The notes: generated by a model not told the origin, from the letters alone. 64,000 nt of DNA from Oleidesulfovibrio alaskensis DSM 16109 (GCF_000482745.1 NZ_KI519494.1:379682-443681), one strand, 5' to 3'; positions 43,126 through 52,122 are shown, counted from the first letter of the stretch. Numbers and translations are program-made.

Positions 43126-43367
43126 GCTTGACGCTTGTGTACTGGTGCACACAGCGCGGAAAAGCTTTCTGACAGAATAGCATGTGCCCGTCAAGAAAAA
43201 AGTGTGCAAAAAAGCGGGAAGGTTTTTCGACGGTGTGCCGGATGCATGGCGCGCCCCCTTCATGCAGCGCACAGAAGGCCTGAGATGTGCCGCGGCGGTG
43301 CGGGGGGCTGCTGGCATGTGGCGGAGAGGACTTTGGCGGAGCGTAGGGGCTGCCGTGCGGGGGGCAG
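43126..43367. other. Gap between tRNA-Glu and the DciA-like gene
   Basis: 242 bases without a supported gene. It should contain the tRNA promoter, but no clear -35/-10 pair was assigned. Confidence 0.4.
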
Positions 43368-43829
43368 TTATTCTCTGCCTTTGAAAAAACGGACGTACTT
43401 TTTGTAGCAGCGGGTGACCGGTGATTCGGGATCAAGGATTTCTGTCAGGCCGCCCAGATTTTCCGGTTCAGGCGGTTGCCAGCGGCGCACTTCATAGGTG
43501 GGGGCCTTCAGTCTGGCAAGGTCCGTCTTGCCCATAAGCAGGTCCACCTGCACGCGGTTGAAGTGTTCTTCCCCCACAAATGCGTTCACGCGTTCAAGAA
43601 TTTCCTGACTGTAGTAGGTAAGGTCCTGTTGCGCCATGTTGTCTTCGGCGCCGATGACAAGCGTGTTTTTACGGTGTCCCAGCGGAATGGCCAGTGCGGC
43701 TATGTCGGGGCCCAGCACTTCGTCCCACTGGCGCCACAGGGCGATAAGCCGCACGGCAAGGCCTCCCCCCCGTTCTTCGAGGAAGCGGCGCATGGAATTT
43801 CGCAGGTCGCGGGCGTAAATATCTTGCAT
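43368..43829 (-). CDS. DUF721 / DciA-like protein
   Basis: A 153 aa protein of the DUF721 family, which includes DciA, the loader of the replicative helicase in bacteria lacking DnaC/DnaI. The conserved N-terminal pattern WRQWDEVLGPDIAALAIPLG and the following LVIGAEDNMAQQDLTYYSQEIL (in parts) fit the KH-like domain. The C-terminal half is less conserved. The role in helicase loading is by family only. The ATG at 43829 has GGAG upstream; the frame continues further but without support. Confidence 0.78.
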   Translation of the reverse strand: MQDIYARDLRNSMRRFLEERGGGLAVRLIALWRQWDEVLGPDIAALAIPLGHRKNTLVIGAEDNMAQQDLTYYSQEILERVNAFVGEEHFNRVQVDLLMGKTDLARLKAPTYEVRRWQPPEPENLGGLTEILDPESPVTRCYKKYVRFFKGRE

Positions 43830-44023
43830 CGGTGATTCTCCGGTGTGGCGCGCCGCAATGTGCTGGCACATGCCGCGGCAGCCTGAGTGCGGCATACGAT
43901 GGCGCTGCCCTGCTGTCAATGAGATGCACCCAAGCCTCGGGCGGCAGGTGGCGCGGCATCCTGTTTCTGTCCGGCGGTCGGGGCGAAGCGGTGTACAAAA
44001 ATTGGCTCCGCAGCAGAACCGTG

Positions 44024-44052
44024 TTGACTGTATTCTGCTTTTTCGATAGAGC
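44024..44052 (+). promoter_or_regulatory. Promoter of sahR-ahcY
   Basis: TTGACT (44024-44029) and TAGAGC (44047-44052) are separated by 17 bases. The -10 box is weak. The adjacent operator-like repeats start four bases downstream, a good position for repression. Confidence 0.5.
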
Positions 44053-44055
44053 TAC

Positions 44056-44085
44056 ATCAACTTTTCTTGATTCAGATTTATCAAG
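44056..44085 (+). promoter_or_regulatory. SahR-type operator: ATCAA / TTGAT repeats
   Basis: Three half-sites ATCAA (44056), TTGAT (44067) and ATCAAG (44080) form two overlapping inverted repeats, 31 bases before the sahR start. Position over the expected transcription start and the ArsR-type regulator encoded next suggest autoregulation. Confidence 0.6.
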
Positions 44086-44116
44086 TAAACTAAAAATAAC
44101 AGCCGGACCAGAAACC

Positions 44117-45037
44117 ATGTCATCCGCACTCGCACTTTTCAAGGCGTTGTCAGACGAAACCCGTCTGCGGCTCATCAATGTGCTCAACAGGTTTGAGCTC
44201 AGCGTCAATGAGCTGGTCGCCATTTTGGAAATGGGACAGTCGCGTGTTTCGCGCCATCTCAAAATAATGACCGGAGCAGGGCTGCTCAGTTCACGCCGTG
44301 ACGGGTTGTGGGTTTTTTATTCCGCACCGGCGGAAGGGCCGGGGCGTGACTTTATCAATGCGGTTATGCCGTTTGTGACTAAAGATATCACGCTGCATGC
44401 AGATCTTGATATGGCCCGCAAGATAATCGAAGAACGGTCGCGCAAAACCCGGCAGTTCTTTAATTCCATTGCGGAAGACTGGGATCAGCTGAATCGCGAG
44501 GTCATAGGCGATTTTGATCTGCCTGCGGCCATTGTGTCGCATATGCCCCGCTGCAGAGTGGCGGTGGATTTCGGCTGCGGCACGGGAACCATGCTCAAGG
44601 CCATGATGCAGAAAGCGCAGGAGGTCATCGGCGTGGATGGCTCGCCCCGCATGCTTGAACTGGCGCGGCGCAGGTTCGAGGAAGATGCCGGGCGGGTTTC
44701 TCTGCGCATAGGCGACCTTGAACATCTGCCGCTGGCCGATGGTGAAGCGGATTTTGCCGTAGTAAGCATGGTGCTGCACCACCTGTCGCATCCGGGTGCC
44801 GCCCTGCGGGAGATACGGCGTGTGCTCAGTCCCGGCGGAGTGCTGGTGCTGGCCGATTTTGACAAGCACGAAGATGAACGGATGCGCACGGAATACGGCG
44901 ACCGCTGGCTCGGGTTTGATCTGCCCGCGCTGACAGAAAAGTTGACCGGAGCCGGATTTGCGGTGCGCCACAGCGAGTTGCAGAACGTGGAAAGAAATCT
45001 TTCCATCCATCTGATCGTCGCACAGAACAACAGTTAA
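44117..45037 (+). CDS. sahR: ArsR-family regulator fused to a SAM-methyltransferase domain (SahR-like)
   Basis: A 306 aa protein. Residues 1-85 are an ArsR winged helix (ALSDETRLRLINVLN, MGQSRVSRHLKIM); from about 150 a class I methyltransferase fold follows with VDFGCGTGTMLKAM, VIGVDGSPRML and VVSMVLHHLSHP. Family knowledge: SahR of Desulfovibrio and relatives represses the methionine cycle and responds to S-adenosylhomocysteine, probably through this domain. Location 23 bp upstream of ahcY fits that role well. The ATG at 44117 is chosen because the HTH begins there and operator-like repeats lie upstream; the longer frame is ignored. Confidence 0.9.
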   Translation: MSSALALFKALSDETRLRLINVLNRFELSVNELVAILEMGQSRVSRHLKIMTGAGLLSSRRDGLWVFYSAPAEGPGRDFINAVMPFVTKDITLHADLDMARKIIEERSRKTRQFFNSIAEDWDQLNREVIGDFDLPAAIVSHMPRCRVAVDFGCGTGTMLKAMMQKAQEVIGVDGSPRMLELARRRFEEDAGRVSLRIGDLEHLPLADGEADFAVVSMVLHHLSHPGAALREIRRVLSPGGVLVLADFDKHEDERMRTEYGDRWLGFDLPALTEKLTGAGFAVRHSELQNVERNLSIHLIVAQNNS

Positions 45038-45060
45038 CCCATATTTTTTCGGAGAACGTC

Positions 45061-46500
45061 ATGACAGATGCCAGCAAAGCCCTTCCTCTGGATTTGAGCC
45101 TTGAAAACAAGGTCAAAGATCTTTCCCAGGCCGATTTCGGCTACAAGGAAATGCAGCTTTCCGAACGTGAAATGCCCGGCCTGATGGAACTGATAGCCAA
45201 GCACGGTGCCGAAAAGCCGCTCAAGGGGCTCAAGGTCACAGGCTCGCTGCATATGACCATTCAGACCGCCATGCTTATCAAAACTCTGTACGAGCTGGGC
45301 GCTGATATCCGCTGGGCTTCGTGCAACATATTCTCCACGCAGGACCATGCCGCAGCCGCCATTGCCGATTCGGGCATGGCAAAGGTTTTTGCATGGAAAG
45401 GTGAAACGCTGGAAGAATACTGGTGGTGCACCGAAATGGCGCTTACCTGGCCCGACGGGTCCGGTCCCGATCTTATCGTGGACGACGGCGGCGACGCCAC
45501 CATGCTTATCCATAAAGGGGTGGAAGCAGAAAAGAATCCCGCCCTGCTGGAAAAGTCCTACGATAACAAAGAATTTCAGATTGTGATGAACCGCATTGCC
45601 CTGAGCATGAAAAACGATCCCGGCAAATGGACGCGTGTTGCCGCCAAAGTGCGCGGTGTTTCAGAAGAAACAACCACCGGCGTACACCGTCTGTACCACA
45701 TGGAAAAAGACGGGTCGCTGCTGTTCCCGGCCATCAACGTCAACGACTCCGTTACCAAGTCCAAATTCGACAACCTGTACGGTTGCCGCGAATCGCTGGC
45801 AGACGGTATCAAACGCGCCACCGATGTGATGATTGCCGGAAAGACCGTTGTGGTGCTGGGCTACGGCGATGTGGGCAAAGGCTGCGCCCATTCCATGCGC
45901 GGATTCGGCGCACGGGTGCTTGTAACCGAAATCGACCCCATCTGCGCGCTGCAGGCCGCCATGGAAGGCTTTGAAGTGGTCACCATGGATGAAGCCGCTC
46001 CCGAAGGTGATATCTTTGTGACGGCCACCGGCAACTTCAAGGTAATTACCGGCGAGCACATGGAACGGATGAAAGATGAAGCCATTGTCTGCAACATCGG
46101 CCATTTTGATAACGAAATCGATATGGCTTACCTTGAAGACAGCACCGAATGCTCCTGCCTGAACATCAAACCGCAGGTGGACAAATGGACGCTGAAGTCC
46201 GGCCGTTCCATCATCGTTCTGGCAGAAGGCCGTCTGGTCAACCTCGGCTGCGCCACCGGGCACCCCAGCTTTGTCATGTCCAACAGCTTTACCAATCAGG
46301 TGCTGGCACAGCTTGAGCTGGCTTCCAACCCCGATCTGGAGCGCAAGGTCTACATCCTGCCCAAAAAGCTGGATGAAGAAGTGGCCCGTCTGCACCTTGC
46401 CCGTCTGGGGGCAAAGCTGACCACCCTGACCGACGAACAGGCAGAATACATCGGAGTGGACAAAACCGGTCCCTTCAAGCCCGACCACTACCGTTACTAA
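45061..46500 (+). CDS. ahcY: Adenosylhomocysteinase
   Basis: A 479 aa NAD-dependent enzyme that splits S-adenosylhomocysteine to adenosine and homocysteine, recycling the product of SAM methyltransferases. Recognised segments are CNIFSTQDHAAAAI, EYWWCTEMAL, DDGGDATMLIHKG, the Rossmann motif VLGYGDVGKGCA and the C-terminal KPDHYRY. The approximately 40-residue insertion is of the long bacterial type. CGGAGAA precedes the ATG. It is co-transcribed with sahR and followed by a strong terminator. Confidence 0.98.
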   Translation: MTDASKALPLDLSLENKVKDLSQADFGYKEMQLSEREMPGLMELIAKHGAEKPLKGLKVTGSLHMTIQTAMLIKTLYELGADIRWASCNIFSTQDHAAAAIADSGMAKVFAWKGETLEEYWWCTEMALTWPDGSGPDLIVDDGGDATMLIHKGVEAEKNPALLEKSYDNKEFQIVMNRIALSMKNDPGKWTRVAAKVRGVSEETTTGVHRLYHMEKDGSLLFPAINVNDSVTKSKFDNLYGCRESLADGIKRATDVMIAGKTVVVLGYGDVGKGCAHSMRGFGARVLVTEIDPICALQAAMEGFEVVTMDEAAPEGDIFVTATGNFKVITGEHMERMKDEAIVCNIGHFDNEIDMAYLEDSTECSCLNIKPQVDKWTLKSGRSIIVLAEGRLVNLGCATGHPSFVMSNSFTNQVLAQLELASNPDLERKVYILPKKLDEEVARLHLARLGAKLTTLTDEQAEYIGVDKTGPFKPDHYRY

Positions 46501-46545
46501 CGGCAGGCGCTGCTGTGCAGCGCACCGTCATATGGTATCATACCG

Positions 46546-46575
46546 GCCGCCCCGCTTTTGCGGGGCGGCTTTTTT
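46546..46575 (+). terminator. Intrinsic terminator of sahR-ahcY
   Basis: A perfect 10-bp stem GCCGCCCCGC / GCGGGGCGGC with a TTTT loop is followed by six T residues. It also faces the end of the converging rhodanese gene. Confidence 0.9.
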
Positions 46576-47032
46576 AGTGCGCGGTCCCATTTTTTGTCAG
46601 GGGCAGCTTGTGCTGTTCCCATTCCAGCAGACCGTGCTGCAGATGGTACACGGGACCTTTGAACCCCAGTTTTTCCAGTGTGCGCAGCGTGCGTGCGCTG
46701 CGTGCTCCGGACCGGCAGTACAGCAGGTACGCTGCGCGGGAATCCAGCCGGGCAAGTTGTCCGGCAAAGTCCGGTGCATGAAAGTCGGCATTGACCGCGC
46801 CCTTGATATGTCCGCGGGCAAATTCTGCCGGAGTGCGGACATCAAGAGGAATGACGCTTTTCTCATTCAGCAGTCCGGCAGCCTGTGTGGCGGATACCGG
46901 TACCAGCTGCATGCCTGTATCCGCGGTGTGCCCGTAGCGGTACCACTGCATAAAGGCCATGCCGGAAGCCAGCATGAGAAAAACAAGCACTCCCGCAGTC
47001 AGAGCCTTGCGGTGCGTAAAGTCCGGTATCAT
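46574..47032 (-). CDS. Membrane-anchored rhodanese-like protein
   Basis: A 152 aa protein with an N-terminal membrane anchor or signal (ALTAGVLVFLMLASGMAF) and one rhodanese domain. IPLDVRTPAEFARGHIKGAVN precedes the active-site loop CRSGAR, whose Cys would carry persulfide. It probably acts in the periplasm on sulfane sulfur; the partner is unknown. The ATG at 47032 has AGGAG upstream. Confidence 0.9.
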   Translation of the reverse strand: MIPDFTHRKALTAGVLVFLMLASGMAFMQWYRYGHTADTGMQLVPVSATQAAGLLNEKSVIPLDVRTPAEFARGHIKGAVNADFHAPDFAGQLARLDSRAAYLLYCRSGARSARTLRTLEKLGFKGPVYHLQHGLLEWEQHKLPLTKNGTAH

Positions 47033-47157
47033 AACGCTCTCCTGTGATTTGTCCGCCGGGGTGTCTGTACAGCTTTTCTTTATCATTGAGCACCCGCAGC
47101 GCATAGCCCACTATGCTTATGAGGGCTTCCCCCCTCCAAGCCTGCGGGAGGCGTTTC

Positions 47158-47457
47158 ATGTGCCAGATTATCCGGACTTTTGAGCTGGTGAGACAGGGCG
47201 ATATGGTCATCGAGGACATAGTGACTGCCGTAAAGGTGAGCGGTGTGCCCCGCTGGTATCCCTTTGAAGAGCGCTGGCGGTGGATGCGGCTCATGTACAT
47301 GCAGGGCAAGGCGACTCCGCAGCTGCTCCGGACATTTCTTTCGCGGCTTTCGGCGCATACGCCCTATACGCTGTGTACGCTGCAGGATCTCAACGTGCGC
47401 TCCGGCGTCGAGATTGTCTGCCCTGTGCTGCGTGATACGGGCGTGTTTGATCTGTGA
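47158..47457 (+). CDS. Conserved hypothetical protein, unknown
   Basis: A 99 aa protein of unknown family with several Trp/Arg-rich segments (PRWYPFEERWRWMRLMYMQG) and a polar C-terminus. No signal peptide or membrane segment. GGGAGG lies just before the ATG at 47158, supporting a real gene. It is divergent from the rhodanese gene and precedes the IlvN-like gene by about 180 bp. Confidence 0.6.
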   Translation: MCQIIRTFELVRQGDMVIEDIVTAVKVSGVPRWYPFEERWRWMRLMYMQGKATPQLLRTFLSRLSAHTPYTLCTLQDLNVRSGVEIVCPVLRDTGVFDL

Positions 47458-47638
47458 AATCCCTGTAAAGGCAGCCGGCCTGCACGGGCCGCGGTGCGCG
47501 GGTGCGCGTCGCGGCCCGTCAGTTTTTCACAGCACTGCGCCGCGGCGCAGTGCACCTGAAAAGCTATATGGGACTTCATGCTTGCGCAGCGGCTGTGCTG
47601 CGGTATAGTGATGCTCTGCATACAAAAGGAGTACCGCA

Positions 47639-48121
47639 GTGAAGCATACCATCTCTGCACTTGTGCAAAACCGTGTCGGTGTAGTGGCAGAGGCTACGGA
47701 CGTGTTCCGCAAATACAATGTGAACATCAAGTCTGTCTCCTGTGGCGAGACCGAAGACTTTGACGTGTCGCGGCTTGTGATCACAGTGGAAGGCCAGTCT
47801 GCGGAAGTCGAGCGCATCTGCGCGGAACTGTCCGGACTGGATTTTATCCGCGAGGTGGAAGATCTGGCCCGTAAAGATTTTGTTGACCGCGAACTGGCTT
47901 TGCTGCGGGTTTCCATCACGCGCGACACCATGTCACAGGTCATGCAGATTTTTGAGGTATTCCGGGCAAATGTTGTGGGTATGGGACAGGAAACCATCAC
48001 TGTAGAACTGACCGGTGATCAGGAAAAGGTGGACGGTTTCATCAAGATGCTGCGGCCTCACGGCATCCGCAGCCTGTGCCGTACCGGTGTCATTGCGTTG
48101 CGTCGCGGCGATGAAGACTGA
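47639..48121 (+). CDS. IlvN-type ACT-domain protein (acetolactate synthase small-subunit-like)
   Basis: A 160 aa protein with an N-terminal ACT domain (LVQNRVGVVAEATDVFRKYN, GETEDFDVSRLVITVEG) and a C-terminal ALS_ss_C domain (DRELALLRVSI, VELTGDQEKVDGFIKMLRPHG). It has the layout of the regulatory subunit that gives acetolactate synthase valine sensitivity. No catalytic ilvB is adjacent; ptb and buk follow instead, 13 bases downstream. The GTG start at 47639 is supported by AAGGAG at the right distance. It may regulate a distant IlvB or the acyl-kinase pathway. Confidence 0.85.
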   Translation: MKHTISALVQNRVGVVAEATDVFRKYNVNIKSVSCGETEDFDVSRLVITVEGQSAEVERICAELSGLDFIREVEDLARKDFVDRELALLRVSITRDTMSQVMQIFEVFRANVVGMGQETITVELTGDQEKVDGFIKMLRPHGIRSLCRTGVIALRRGDED

Positions 48122-48134
48122 TGCCGGAGGACCC

Positions 48135-49058
48135 ATGAAGATGACTTCCATGGAAGATCTGCTGGCCGCGGCGGCGCGGACAGGAACCATGCCGCGTGTG
48201 GCCGTGGCCGCCAGTGCGCAGGATGTTGCGTTGCTGGCCGCGCTGGATGCACATGCCCGCGGCATAGCGGAGCCTGTGCTTGTGGGCGATCTGGAAGAGA
48301 CACGCCGCATAGCCGGACGGGCCGGAGTGGATATTTCTGCGCTGGAATCGCACCATGTGCCGGATAGGGCCGGAGCCGTGCAGCATGCACTGGCCTTGTT
48401 CCGCGCGGGTGACGTTTCCATGCTGATGAAGGGGAACGTCAATACGGACGTATTGCTTAAAGGCGTGCTGAATAAAGAAACGGGTGTGCCGCCTGCCGGT
48501 ATTCTTTCGCATGTGGCGGTGTTTTGTCTGCCCGGCGAGCATCGTCTGCGTCTGCTGACAGATGCGGGGGTTAACATTGCGCCCAACCTGCAGCGCAAGG
48601 CGGAAATAGTGCGCAACGCGCTGCATGTGGCCCGCTCGCTGGGGCTTGAGCGACCGCGTGCGGCCATGCTGGCCGCCACGGAAAAGGTTATGTATCCGGC
48701 CATGCCTGCCACGCTGGATGCGCAGATGGTGGCCCGTATGAGTGCCGAAGGGGCATTCGGTGATGCCGTGGTTTCCGGCCCCATGGCGCTTGACCTTGCG
48801 GTATCGCCCGCGGCAGTGGCGCGCAAAGGGTTTGAAGACCCGGTGGCCGGTAATGCCGACGTGCTGGTGGCGCCGGATATCGAAAGCGGTAATGTACTGT
48901 ACAAGACCCTCACCACACTGCTGGACCTGCCCGTGGCGGGCATTGTGGCCGGCAGCAGGATTCCTCTTATCGTCCCTTCCCGCGGCGACAGCGACCGCAG
49001 CAAACTGTATGCACTGGCTCTGGCAGCCTACATGACCCGCAAGGAATGCACCGGATGA
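48135..49058 (+). CDS. ptb: Phosphate butyryltransferase (Ptb-like)
   Basis: A 307 aa enzyme of the phosphate acetyl/butyryltransferase family, converting acyl-CoA and phosphate to acyl phosphate. Typical segments are MLMKGNVNTDVLLKGVLNKE, LTDAGVNIAPNL, GDAVVSGPMALDLAVS and NADVLVAPDIESGNVLYKTL (in parts). Pairing with butyrate kinase favours butyryl- or branched-chain acyl-CoA over acetyl-CoA. GGAGG precedes the ATG at 48135. It overlaps buk by four bases. Confidence 0.92.
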   Translation: MKMTSMEDLLAAAARTGTMPRVAVAASAQDVALLAALDAHARGIAEPVLVGDLEETRRIAGRAGVDISALESHHVPDRAGAVQHALALFRAGDVSMLMKGNVNTDVLLKGVLNKETGVPPAGILSHVAVFCLPGEHRLRLLTDAGVNIAPNLQRKAEIVRNALHVARSLGLERPRAAMLAATEKVMYPAMPATLDAQMVARMSAEGAFGDAVVSGPMALDLAVSPAAVARKGFEDPVAGNADVLVAPDIESGNVLYKTLTTLLDLPVAGIVAGSRIPLIVPSRGDSDRSKLYALALAAYMTRKECTG

Positions 49059-50173
49059 GTCTGATCCTGACCATTAATCCCGGATCGACAAGCACCAAGA
49101 TAGCGGTGTTTGCAGCGGAAGAGGAACTTTTTGAACGTACGGTGGAGCATCCCCATGATGCCTTTTCCGGTCTGGCCGGTGTATACGGGCAGCTGGAAGC
49201 GCGGCGGCATGCCGTTCAGACCATGCTGTCCCGGGCCGGTTATGCCGATGCCCGTTTTGATATTGTGGTGGGACGCGGCGGTTTGCTGGCCCCCATGCAC
49301 GGTGGTGCATGGCGTGTGAATCAGACCATGCTTGATATTCTGGAATCCGCCGCGCACGGCGAGCATCCTTGTAATCTCGGCGCACCGCTGGCTCTGGCGT
49401 TTGCCCGCAGCCACGGGGCGCACCGGAATGTACAGGCCATCATAGTGGACCCTGTGGTTACGGATGAACTGGACCCCGTGGCCCGTATAGGCGGATTGCC
49501 TGAACTGCCGCGCCGCAGCGTGTTTCACGCGCTTTCACAGCGCGCGGCGGCACGCAGGGCAGCGGCACAGCTGGGCATACGCTATGAGGATGGCCGTTTT
49601 CTGGTCGGGCATTTCGGGGGTGGCATTTCTGTAGGGGCGCACCGCCACGGCAGAGTGGTGGACGTGAACAACGCGCTGGAAGGAGAAGGGCCTTTTTCAC
49701 CGGAGCGGACGGGCGGCCTGCCTGTCATGCCCGCTCTGGAGCTGGTACGCAGAGGCGTGTACTCGTTTGAGCGCATGCGCAGTATTGTGCAGCGCGAAGG
49801 AGGCATGTGGGCGCATCTGGGCACCAACGACCTGCGCGAGGTACAGCGCAGGATGGACGCCGGTGATACCGCAGCGGCGCAGATTTTCGACGCGCTGGCT
49901 TACAACAGCGCCAAGGCTCTGTGCGCGCTGTTACCGGCACTGACCGGCGCGGGGCAGGACGTCCCGTCGGCCCCGCCGGTGGATGCGGTGGTGCTTACAG
50001 GCGGAATGGCGCGTTCCGGGCGGTTCATGCAGGCTGTTTCGGACAGGCTGCGCTATCTCGGACCGGTCATAGTGCTGCCCCGTCTGGAAGAGATGCAGGC
50101 ACTGGCCATGGGCGGTCTGCGGGTGCTGCGGGGTGAGGAGACCCCCGCGGAATACGGCGGCGGCATGTCCTGA
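49055..50173 (+). CDS. buk: Butyrate kinase
   Basis: A 372 aa ASKHA-fold kinase that makes ATP from butyryl phosphate, or the reverse. N-terminal phosphate-binding LTINPGSTSTKIAVF; VGRGGLLAPM; DPVVTDELDP; HFGGGISVGAHRHGRVVDVNNAL in parts; and GGMARSGRFMQAV near the end. Coupled to ptb through ATGA. Together they would allow substrate-level phosphorylation from butyryl-CoA or from branched acyl-CoA derived from amino acids. A hairpin (CAGGCGGG / CCCGCCTG, 50201-50229) follows. Confidence 0.94.
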   Translation: MSLILTINPGSTSTKIAVFAAEEELFERTVEHPHDAFSGLAGVYGQLEARRHAVQTMLSRAGYADARFDIVVGRGGLLAPMHGGAWRVNQTMLDILESAAHGEHPCNLGAPLALAFARSHGAHRNVQAIIVDPVVTDELDPVARIGGLPELPRRSVFHALSQRAAARRAAAQLGIRYEDGRFLVGHFGGGISVGAHRHGRVVDVNNALEGEGPFSPERTGGLPVMPALELVRRGVYSFERMRSIVQREGGMWAHLGTNDLREVQRRMDAGDTAAAQIFDALAYNSAKALCALLPALTGAGQDVPSAPPVDAVVLTGGMARSGRFMQAVSDRLRYLGPVIVLPRLEEMQALAMGGLRVLRGEETPAEYGGGMS

Positions 50174-50200
50174 GACTGCGCGGCTTTTTTCAGGGTACAG

Positions 50201-50229
50201 CAGGCGGGGGCCGCAAGGCTGCCCGCCTG
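50201..50229 (+). terminator. Hairpin after buk
   Basis: An 8-bp stem CAGGCGGG / CCCGCCTG with inner pairing lies 27 bases after the buk stop codon. No U-run follows, so it may only weaken read-through into the tetR gene. Confidence 0.4.
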
Positions 50230-50298
50230 TATACTTGACGTGCGCGGCGTATAGTAGTTTAGTGCTGGCCTTCAAATGATACAGAAAAGCGGGGCATC

Positions 50299-50862
50299 AT
50301 GGCATCATCGAAACACCTGATACTGGAAAACGCCCGGCGGTTGTTTTCCGAAAACGGCTTCAAGGGCACAACCATCGCCCAGATAGCCAAGACGTCCAAT
50401 GTGACGGACGCCGCGATATACAGACACTACCGGTCCAAGCAGCAGATTTTCGACAGCATCATCAACGATTTTTTTGATGAGTTCAGCGGGCTGATGGACA
50501 GCATCCACGAGCGCCAGAAAAGCGGCTACTGCCTTATCGAGACTCTGATTCTCGATCTGGATGCCTTTCTGGACGAGCGGGTGGTCGAGCTGAAGGTCAT
50601 CATGAACACATATACCATCATGCCCAGCGCGCGGCAGATAATGGAACGCATGTACGCCCTGCTGGGGCTTACTCTTGAACGCTGCCTTGAAAAAGGCATG
50701 CGCGACGGGACAGTGCGCGATGATCTGGATATTACGCCCACGGCGTCGCTTATTGCCGTCATGCTGATGGGCATGAGCCGTCGGCAGCTGTACTGGCCGG
50801 AAACACCCAATCTGGCGCAGGAGGCGGTGACTTTCTGCCAGCGGAGTATCCGCAGCCTTTAA
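50299..50862 (+). CDS. TetR/AcrR-family transcriptional regulator
   Basis: A 187 aa regulator with an N-terminal TetR HTH (NARRLFSENGFKGTTIAQIA, TDAAIYRHYRSKQQIFDSII) and a helical ligand domain. Position behind ptb-buk suggests control of the acyl-kinase genes, as for TetR regulators of fatty-acid genes, but this is inference. The ligand is unknown. A strong bidirectional terminator follows. Confidence 0.92.
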   Translation: MASSKHLILENARRLFSENGFKGTTIAQIAKTSNVTDAAIYRHYRSKQQIFDSIINDFFDEFSGLMDSIHERQKSGYCLIETLILDLDAFLDERVVELKVIMNTYTIMPSARQIMERMYALLGLTLERCLEKGMRDGTVRDDLDITPTASLIAVMLMGMSRRQLYWPETPNLAQEAVTFCQRSIRSL

Positions 50863-50896
50863 AGGGTATCTGCACGGCGGCCGTGCCGCTGTACGG

Positions 50897-50934
50897 AAAA
50901 AAGGGCTTTCCGCTTTTGCGGAAAGCCCTTTTTT
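50897..50934. terminator. Bidirectional intrinsic terminator between tetR and the alcohol dehydrogenase
   Basis: A 17-bp inverted repeat including A6 and T6 tracts, with core GGGCTTTCCGC / GCGGAAAGCCC and loop TTTT. It serves the converging tetR (+) and alcohol dehydrogenase (-) units. Confidence 0.92.
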
Positions 50935-50952
50935 ATATATGCGGCAGCGGGG

Positions 50953-52122
50953 TCAGAGCACCCGCGTGTATATGCTGGTCACATCTTCTGCCGAAAGAGG
51001 CACTATTCTGCCCAGCGCGCGGTAGCTCAGGGCATTCTGTACCATACGGGGAATGTCGGATGCGGGAATGCTCCAGCGGGACAGACGGTCGGGAGCCCCC
51101 CAGCGCGAGAATGCCTGACGGGTTGCGGCCACTCCTTCTTCCGCTGTGGAAACACCCCATATGGTGCGGGCAAAACGCGTGAAGATGTCCGGCACGCTGT
51201 GGCAGACCTGCTCCATCCACGAGGGGAAAATCACCGCCAGTCCTTCACCGTGGGGAACCTGCGGGTGCAGTCCGCTCAGGGCGTGTTCCAGAGCGTGCGA
51301 AGTCCAGTCGCCGCCGGAAAGCCCCGAGCCTGAAAGGCCGTTAAGCCCCCAGCTGGCTGCCCATGCCAGATTGGCCCGCGCGGTATAGTCCGAGCCGTCG
51401 CGCTGCAGTTCATCCAGTGACATGATGATGGCACGCAGGATTCCCTCGCACAGCTGCAGAGTTGTCTCTTCCTGAAAGTAACCGGTGGCTGCGCGGGCCG
51501 TTCTGCCGCGGAAGTAGTTTTCCATCACATGGGTCATGGCGTCGATGCCGCCCGCGGCGGTCAGATGCCACGGAACGGAGGACTGGAGCTGCGGGTCGAT
51601 GATGGATACTCTGGGGCACAGGCACAGGCCGCTCAGCGACCATTTTCTGGCCAGCGGTTCGTTGGTGATGACGGCTTTTTCGTTCATTTCCGAACCGGTG
51701 CCCGAAAGAGTGAGCACCGTGAATACAGGCAGAGCCTGTGTGACGGGACGCCGTGTTTCCACCTGTGCCCAGTAATCTTCCAGAAAAACACCGGCGGCAA
51801 TGGCTTTGGCGCAGTCTATGACACTGCCGCCGCCGATGGCCAGCACGCTGTCCGCCGCAAACGCGTGTGCGGCGGCTATGCCTTTTTCCACAAGATCAAG
51901 GGAAGGATTGGGCGTGACACCGCTGAAAAGCGTATGCATCACACCGGCCCCGTCCAGTGAAGCCGTGACCTGTGCGTATGCTCCGGTACGCATGGCGGCG
52001 CTGCCGCCGGTGACCAGCAGCGTGCGGCGCACATTGTGTGCCGCCAGTTCCGCACCGGTTTGTGATACGGTATTTCTGCCGAAGACGATGCGCGTGGGCG
52101 CGTGGTATATGAAGTTGTCCAT
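50953..52122 (-). CDS. Iron-containing alcohol dehydrogenase (butanol dehydrogenase-like)
   Basis: A 389 aa NAD(P)-dependent alcohol dehydrogenase of the group III iron family. The cofactor motif is AIGGGSVIDCAKAIA; GTGSEMNEKAVITNE and GGIDAMTHVMENYF supply conserved iron-site residues, and SHALEHALSGL and PHGEGLAVIFPSW supply the remaining His ligands. The sequence is closest in feel to NADPH-dependent BDH/YqhD enzymes. The ATG overlaps the stop of the DUF4139 gene by one base. Substrate is not assignable from sequence. Confidence 0.92.
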   Translation of the reverse strand: MDNFIYHAPTRIVFGRNTVSQTGAELAAHNVRRTLLVTGGSAAMRTGAYAQVTASLDGAGVMHTLFSGVTPNPSLDLVEKGIAAAHAFAADSVLAIGGGSVIDCAKAIAAGVFLEDYWAQVETRRPVTQALPVFTVLTLSGTGSEMNEKAVITNEPLARKWSLSGLCLCPRVSIIDPQLQSSVPWHLTAAGGIDAMTHVMENYFRGRTARAATGYFQEETTLQLCEGILRAIIMSLDELQRDGSDYTARANLAWAASWGLNGLSGSGLSGGDWTSHALEHALSGLHPQVPHGEGLAVIFPSWMEQVCHSVPDIFTRFARTIWGVSTAEEGVAATRQAFSRWGAPDRLSRWSIPASDIPRMVQNALSYRALGRIVPLSAEDVTSIYTRVL

